Of a DNA stretch of 17,668 bases, positions 13,862 through 17,668 are shown piece by piece (position 1 is the first letter of the stretch; each line of letters opens with the position of its first letter). Source of the stretch: Rickettsiales bacterium (GTDB lineage: Bacteria; Pseudomonadota; Alphaproteobacteria; Rickettsiales; JANQQO01); NCBI GenBank assembly GCA_028289305.1, contig JANQQO010000166.1, positions 1 through 17,668 of the forward strand. Reading direction: 5' to 3'. The notes beneath the pieces were generated by a model. It saw only the letters and a list, made by a program, of their open reading frames with translations. It searched no databases and was not told the DNA's origin. The translations under genes were made by a program, and so were the position numbers.

Positions 13862-14761
13862 TTACAACACTCCATTCTCCAAAATCAGCAGCGCGCATAC
13901 GGTAAATAAATAGACAATCGAATAGCCAAACATGCCGCGCGCTGCGTAAGGGCGTTTTTTCCACACCCGCCAAGCATACCACAAAAATCCAGCTCCTAAC
14001 AGGCCAACACCCACGCCATAAAACACACCAGCATTTGCCGTAAGCAGCGGCGTGAACGATAGCGCTACCAATACCACGCTATACACCACAATGGCTCGCC
14101 GCGTATACGACACGCCGCGCACCACAGGCAGCATCGGGATGCCAACATCCGCATATTCATCCTTACGCACCAAAGAAAGCGCCCAAAAATGCGGTGGCGT
14201 CCAAAAGAAGATAATAAGAAACAGCAGAATAGGCTCTATCGCGACACTTCCCGTCACCGCCGCCCAGCCAATAATCGGGGGGAATGCGCCAGCCGCTCCG
14301 CCAATCACAATATTCTGTGGCGTGCGTGGCTTCAGCCAAACCGTATACACAAACACATAAAACAATATCGCGCTTAACAACAATGCCGCGGCAACAAAAT
14401 TTACCGCCACCGCCATTAAGAATACCGCTGTACCCGCCATAAATACCGCAAACTCAATTGCGGCATCAGGCGCTATGCGCCCCATGGGAATAGGGCGGTG
14501 CTTTGTACGCGGCATCTGCGCGTCGATATCGCGCTCATACCACATATTAATCGCGCCCGCAGCCCCAGAGCCAAGCGCAATACACAGAATCGCAATCGCT
14601 GCAATCAGTGGGTGCACTTCTCCCGGCGCCATCACCATGCCCGTAATGCCGGTAAATACTACGAGCGACATCACCCGCGGTTTTAATAGCTGCCAATAAT
14701 CACCCACGCGCGATGGCGCATCAGCAGAAACGGCAATAGATTGGCTTAACGCCCCACTCAT
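13862..14761 (-). CDS. ctaB: protoheme IX farnesyltransferase (heme O synthase)
   Basis: This 299-residue membrane prenyltransferase adds farnesyl to heme B to make heme O, the precursor of heme A. It starts with a soluble segment, then GDYWQLLKPRVMSLVVFTG (20-38). The first Asp-rich substrate motif is INMWYERDIDAQMPRTKHRP (71-90) with Asp78 and Asp80. The second loop is TPPHFWALSLVRKDEYADVG, followed by IPMLPVVRG. About eight or nine membrane helices are visible. It begins 6 bases after the ctaD stop with no obvious ribosome site, so it is probably translationally coupled, and is followed after 1 base by the CoxF-like gene. Confidence 0.97.
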   Translation of the reverse strand: MSGALSQSIAVSADAPSRVGDYWQLLKPRVMSLVVFTGITGMVMAPGEVHPLIAAIAILCIALGSGAAGAINMWYERDIDAQMPRTKHRPIPMGRIAPDAAIEFAVFMAGTAVFLMAVAVNFVAAALLLSAILFYVFVYTVWLKPRTPQNIVIGGAAGAFPPIIGWAAVTGSVAIEPILLFLIIFFWTPPHFWALSLVRKDEYADVGIPMLPVVRGVSYTRRAIVVYSVVLVALSFTPLLTANAGVFYGVGVGLLGAGFLWYAWRVWKKRPYAARGMFGYSIVYLFTVCALLILENGVL

Positions 14762-14767
14762 AGCGAT

Positions 14768-16369
14768 TTATTTAATAACAGGCTGTTTTTCGAATGTATG
14801 GAATGGCGGCGGTGAATCCACGGTCCATTCCAGCGTAGTAGCGCCTTCACCCCATGGGTTCTTGCTACATTTCTTGCCGTATGCAAGCGTATAGAACACA
14901 ATCACCACAAACAATAGCGCTGCAAAAAAGCCCATCGTCGACCCAATCGAGGAAATATAATTCCACCCGGCAAAGGCATCAGGATAATCAGGGATACGCC
15001 GTGGCATGCCTGCGAGCCCTAAGAAGTGCTGCGGGAAAAACGTTAAATTCGCACTAATAAAGGTAAGCCAAAAATGGATCTTACCCCACACTTCTGGATA
15101 TTGCCGCCCCGACATCTTACCAAACCAATAATAAAATGCGGCAAATGCAGCAAACAACGCGCCAAGTGACATCACATAATGGAAGTGTGCCACCACGTAA
15201 TACGTATCATGCAAGGCAATATCAATACTACCATTCGCGAGCACCACACCCGTCACCCCGCCTACGGTAAACAAGAAAATAAACCCAATCGCAAATAGCA
15301 TTGGCGTATCAAATCGGATGGACCCACCCCACATGGTTGCAATCCAACTAAAGATTTTGATACCTGTCGGCACCGCAATCAGCATCGTCACTGCAGTGAA
15401 ATACGCACGCGCATCCACATCCATTCCTACAGTGAACATATGGTGTGCCCATACGATAAAGCCGAGTATGCCAATACTCGCCATCGCATACGCCATTGCC
15501 AGATAACCAAAGACAGGCTTGCGTGAGAAAGTCGACACCACCTGGCTCATAATCCCAAAGCCAGGCAGAATGATGATATATACCTCTGGGTGGCCAAAGA
15601 ACCAGAAGAGGTGCTGGAATAACACAGGATCACCTCCACCAGCAGGGTCAAAGAAGCTGGTGCCAAAGTTCCGATCCGTCAGCAGCATGGTGATCGCTCC
15701 ACCGAGTACCGGCAGTGCCAGCACCAACAAAAACGCCGTCACTAAAATCGACCACACAAATAGTGGCATTTTATGCAGCGTCATGCCCGGTGCCCGCATA
15801 TTAAATATCGTCACAATAAAATTAATCGCGCCCAAAATCGAAGAAATTCCCGCTAAGTGCAGGGCAAATATTGCCATATCCACTGCCATCCCCGCATGCG
15901 CGGTCGCGTTGCTCAGCGGCGGATAGACGGTCCACCCCGTCCCCGCGCCGCCATCCACAAACGCCGATGCACCGAGCAGCAAAAATGAAGGCACCAACAG
16001 CCAAAAACTAATATTATTCATGCGCGGAAATGCCATATCTGGCGCGCCAATCATCAGCGGTACAAACCAGTTCCCAAATCCACCAATCAGCGCCGGCATA
16101 ATCATGAAGAACACCATAATGAACGCATGCGCGGTTAAGATCACATTATACAAATGGTGATCGCCACCAAGATATTGATCGCCCGGTTCAGCTAATTCCA
16201 GTCGCAGAATCACCGAAGCGAGCCCACCAGCCAGCCCCGCGATCACAGAAAAGATCAGGTACATCGTACCAATATCTTTGTGATTTGTAGAAAACAGCCA
16301 GCGTTTTATGCCGGTTGGCGTATGGTGGTCATGCGCGTGGTCCATTGTTCCGGTAGCCGTACTATTCAT
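14768..16369 (-). CDS. ctaD: cytochrome c oxidase subunit I (aa3 type)
   Basis: This 533-residue catalytic subunit reduces oxygen to water and pumps protons. Heme and copper ligands are all visible: His81 in LTAHAFIMVFF (low-spin heme a), His260 with Tyr264 in FGHPEVYI (CuB and the cross-linked Tyr), His309/His310 in WAHHMFTVGMD (CuB), and His395 (heme a3) and His397 (heme a) in YYVVAHFHYVM. Glu262 in GHPEVY is the D-channel Glu, so this is an A1-type oxidase. Lys338 in GIKIFSW fits the K-channel. Asp111 in GAPDMAFPR fits the D-channel entrance. The N-terminus is His-rich (HAHDHHTP). GAGAG lies upstream of the ATG. It is 39 bases downstream of ctaC. Confidence 0.98.
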   Translation of the reverse strand: MNSTATGTMDHAHDHHTPTGIKRWLFSTNHKDIGTMYLIFSVIAGLAGGLASVILRLELAEPGDQYLGGDHHLYNVILTAHAFIMVFFMIMPALIGGFGNWFVPLMIGAPDMAFPRMNNISFWLLVPSFLLLGASAFVDGGAGTGWTVYPPLSNATAHAGMAVDMAIFALHLAGISSILGAINFIVTIFNMRAPGMTLHKMPLFVWSILVTAFLLVLALPVLGGAITMLLTDRNFGTSFFDPAGGGDPVLFQHLFWFFGHPEVYIIILPGFGIMSQVVSTFSRKPVFGYLAMAYAMASIGILGFIVWAHHMFTVGMDVDARAYFTAVTMLIAVPTGIKIFSWIATMWGGSIRFDTPMLFAIGFIFLFTVGGVTGVVLANGSIDIALHDTYYVVAHFHYVMSLGALFAAFAAFYYWFGKMSGRQYPEVWGKIHFWLTFISANLTFFPQHFLGLAGMPRRIPDYPDAFAGWNYISSIGSTMGFFAALLFVVIVFYTLAYGKKCSKNPWGEGATTLEWTVDSPPPFHTFEKQPVIK

Positions 16370-16408
16370 GCGTGTCTCTCACTCGTGTTAGTGGTTGTTT
16401 GGTGTGTG

Positions 16409-17269
16409 TTACTGTGGCTGTGGTGACGCACTCGCTTGCACAATTGCGGGTTGCGGTGAGGTTGTGTCCACCTCATCAGTGTTAGCAAGTTCCTTTTTCT
16501 TACGCTTTACCCATTGCTCAAACTTATCTTTCGGCAGGGCCTCAATCGCAATCGGCATAAACCCATGATACACGCCGCAGAGTTCTGAACATTGTCCGTA
16601 ATACATTCCTGGCTTAGTAATTTTCAGCCAGGTTTCATTCAGCCGCCCGGGCACCGCATCCATCTTTACACCCAGTGCTGGTACAGCCCATGCGTGGATC
16701 ACATCCGCGGCTGTTATCAACACCCGCACGGTCGTATCCACCGGCAGCACAACGTTAGTATCCGTCGCTAGCAAGCGTGGCTGCCCTGGCTTTAAATCTT
16801 CATCCTTAATCATGTAGCTATCAAATGCGATATTCCCATGGTCTGGATACTCATACCCCCAATACCACTGATACCCAATCACCTTCAGTGTCATCTCCGG
16901 TTCTTCCGCTTTATCCATAAAGTACAACAAGCGAAAGGAAGGAATTGCAATCGTGATCAGAATCAACACGGGAATCGTGGTCCACACCACTTCGAGCAAT
17001 GTATTATGCGTGAATTTACTTGGCTTTGGGTTCGCCTTTTCATTAAAGCGAATGCAGATATAAGCCAACAACCCTAATACAAAAAAGCTAATCCCGAAAA
17101 TAATCACCAGCAGCATGTCATGAAACGCATCAATGCGCTCCATCACCGGTGAGGCAGGGGGTTGAAAGTTGAGCTGCCACGGCTCAGGTACGGCCGCTAA
17201 AGCTCCCCCGGCAGCAAATGCAACAATAAAAGCAAGGGTGAGCGGTAAAAGACGGGAATATGTTAGCAT
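16409..17269 (-). CDS. ctaC: cytochrome c oxidase subunit II
   Basis: This 286-residue subunit takes electrons from cytochrome c through its CuA centre. A signal peptide ends near residue 26 (GALAA). Two membrane helices lie at about 50-73 and 95-116. The periplasmic cupredoxin domain has KVIGYQWYWGYEYP (129-142), the aromatic electron-entry region. The CuA ligands are His192 in DVIHAWAVP and Cys227, Glu229, Cys231, His235 and Met238 in GQCSELCGVYHGFMPI. The tail after about residue 255 is Lys-rich, then Thr/Pro/Gln/Ser-rich (low complexity). No cytochrome c domain is fused. AAGGAAAA precedes the ATG. It is the first gene of the oxidase cluster and is divergent from tldD. Confidence 0.98.
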   Translation of the reverse strand: MLTYSRLLPLTLAFIVAFAAGGALAAVPEPWQLNFQPPASPVMERIDAFHDMLLVIIFGISFFVLGLLAYICIRFNEKANPKPSKFTHNTLLEVVWTTIPVLILITIAIPSFRLLYFMDKAEEPEMTLKVIGYQWYWGYEYPDHGNIAFDSYMIKDEDLKPGQPRLLATDTNVVLPVDTTVRVLITAADVIHAWAVPALGVKMDAVPGRLNETWLKITKPGMYYGQCSELCGVYHGFMPIAIEALPKDKFEQWVKRKKKELANTDEVDTTSPQPAIVQASASPQPQ

Positions 17270-17306
17270 GCAGTTTTCCTTGAACTCGTGGCGATCATCG
17301 CATACA

Positions 17307-17348
17307 ACTCTAGTGATTTTTCAAAAAAGATTCAAGCGCGAATCGCGC
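17307..17348 (-). promoter_or_regulatory. candidate promoter of the oxidase operon with adjoining palindrome
   Basis: On the minus strand a -35-like TTGAAT (17335-17330) and a -10-like TAGAGT (17312-17307) are 17 bases apart, 38 bases before the ctaC start codon. Directly upstream of the -35 is a 13-base palindrome, GCGCGAATCGCGC (17336-17348), perfect around a central A, a possible operator. It lies between ctaC and tldD and could serve both genes. Confidence 0.4.
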
Positions 17349-17375
17349 CTTAATTTTAGCAAAATACATGGGCAA

Positions 17376-17668
17376 ATGCAGTATTCCACACAGTTAAATG
17401 ATATTTTCTTCACTCGTACCGAGCTCGATGAGGCACGCGTAAAAGACATTGTTTCCAATGCCCTCATCGGCATGGATGATGGCGAACTCTTCCTTGAATT
17501 CTGCCAATCTGAGAACCTCACCTTCGATGATGGCCATCTCAAAAGCGCGAGTTTTGATACCAGCCAAGGCTTCGGTCTGCGTGCCGTGCTTGGTGAATCT
17601 TCCGGCTATGCCCACGCCTCTGATTTCAGTGAAGCCGCTCTAAAGCGCGCCTCGGATACCGTTCGCTC
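17376..17668 (+). CDS. tldD: TldD metalloprotease subunit, 5' part (runs off window)
   Basis: The first 97 codons from the ATG at 17376 read as the N-terminal domain of TldD, one half of the TldD/TldE (PmbA) metalloprotease heterodimer that degrades unfolded peptides and matures some peptide antibiotics. Visible family features are ALIGMDDGELFLEFCQSENL, FDDGHLKSASFDTSQGFGLR (the SFDTSQGFGLRA segment is strongly conserved) and GYAHASDFSEAAL. The zinc-binding HExxxH region would lie beyond the window. The ribosome site is weak. It is divergent from ctaC with 106 bases between start codons, the usual arrangement next to coxB in Alphaproteobacteria. Confidence 0.93.
   Translation, partial: MQYSTQLNDIFFTRTELDEARVKDIVSNALIGMDDGELFLEFCQSENLTFDDGHLKSASFDTSQGFGLRAVLGESSGYAHASDFSEAALKRASDTVR

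Noticed and set aside
1..17668. CRISPR arrays, insertion sequence transposases, prophage or defence genes
   Set aside because: No regular direct-repeat array, transposase, integrase or nuclease motif is visible in any frame.

Overview
The window looks like chromosomal DNA of an alphaproteobacterium of moderate GC content, perhaps a deep-branching, free-living or facultative lineage. The main evidence is the minus-strand aa3-type cytochrome c oxidase cluster in the order ctaC-ctaD-ctaB-(small CoxF-like ORF)-ctaG-ctaE-DUF983-surf1, running toward thrC, with tldD divergent at its head. That layout is typical of Alphaproteobacteria. A 28-nt hairpin arm of the GTCATCCTGAAC...TTCAGGAT type and TTAA-N7-TTAA (CtrA-like) sites fit the same assignment. 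The exact taxon cannot be fixed from sequence alone.

Layout, left to right. 1-1027: a clipped minus-strand gene start, an acidic low-complexity protein of unknown function preceded by four GTTAAC palindromes, and a small exported protein. 1028-1343: about 315 bases without a secure gene, ending in a structured leader for a solitary XRE-type helix-turn-helix regulator (1344-1643). 1664-3796: a two-gene minus-strand unit with a chemoreceptor lacking a periplasmic sensor domain followed by the murein endopeptidase mepA. 3944-4345: a four-helix membrane protein, divergent from a plus-strand pair (GT-C-like membrane glycosyltransferase and VOC-fold protein, 4492-6465). 6466-6652: degenerate repeat sequence. 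6653-6728: tRNA-Thr(CGT) on the minus strand. 6823-8186: an exported alpha/beta-hydrolase-like protein with altered catalytic motifs, then a YqgE/AlgH protein. 8187-8347: a convergent intergenic region holding a REP/MITE-like element with paired hairpins. 8348-17269: a long minus-strand run of ten genes covering the oxidase subunits, heme O synthase, copper and heme assembly factors, an M32 metallocarboxypeptidase and threonine synthase. 17376-17668: the start of tldD.

The oxidase cluster is a functional unit. CtaC and CtaD form the CuA and heme/CuB core, CtaE is subunit III, CtaB supplies heme O, CtaG delivers copper to CuB and SURF1 assists heme a insertion. DUF983 and the 39-residue membrane protein are small companions of this cluster. 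Genes are separated by a few bases or overlap (TGATTG, TGATG), so they are probably co-transcribed from a promoter between ctaC and tldD. The unusual member is the M32 carboxypeptidase lodged between surf1 and thrC.

I did not find a clearly novel multi-gene system. The best leads are non-coding or contextual: the GTTAAC cluster, the structured leader of the XRE gene with its two-codon ORF, the REP-like element with a compensatory base-pair change, the degenerate hydrolase, and the peptidase embedded in the oxidase operon.
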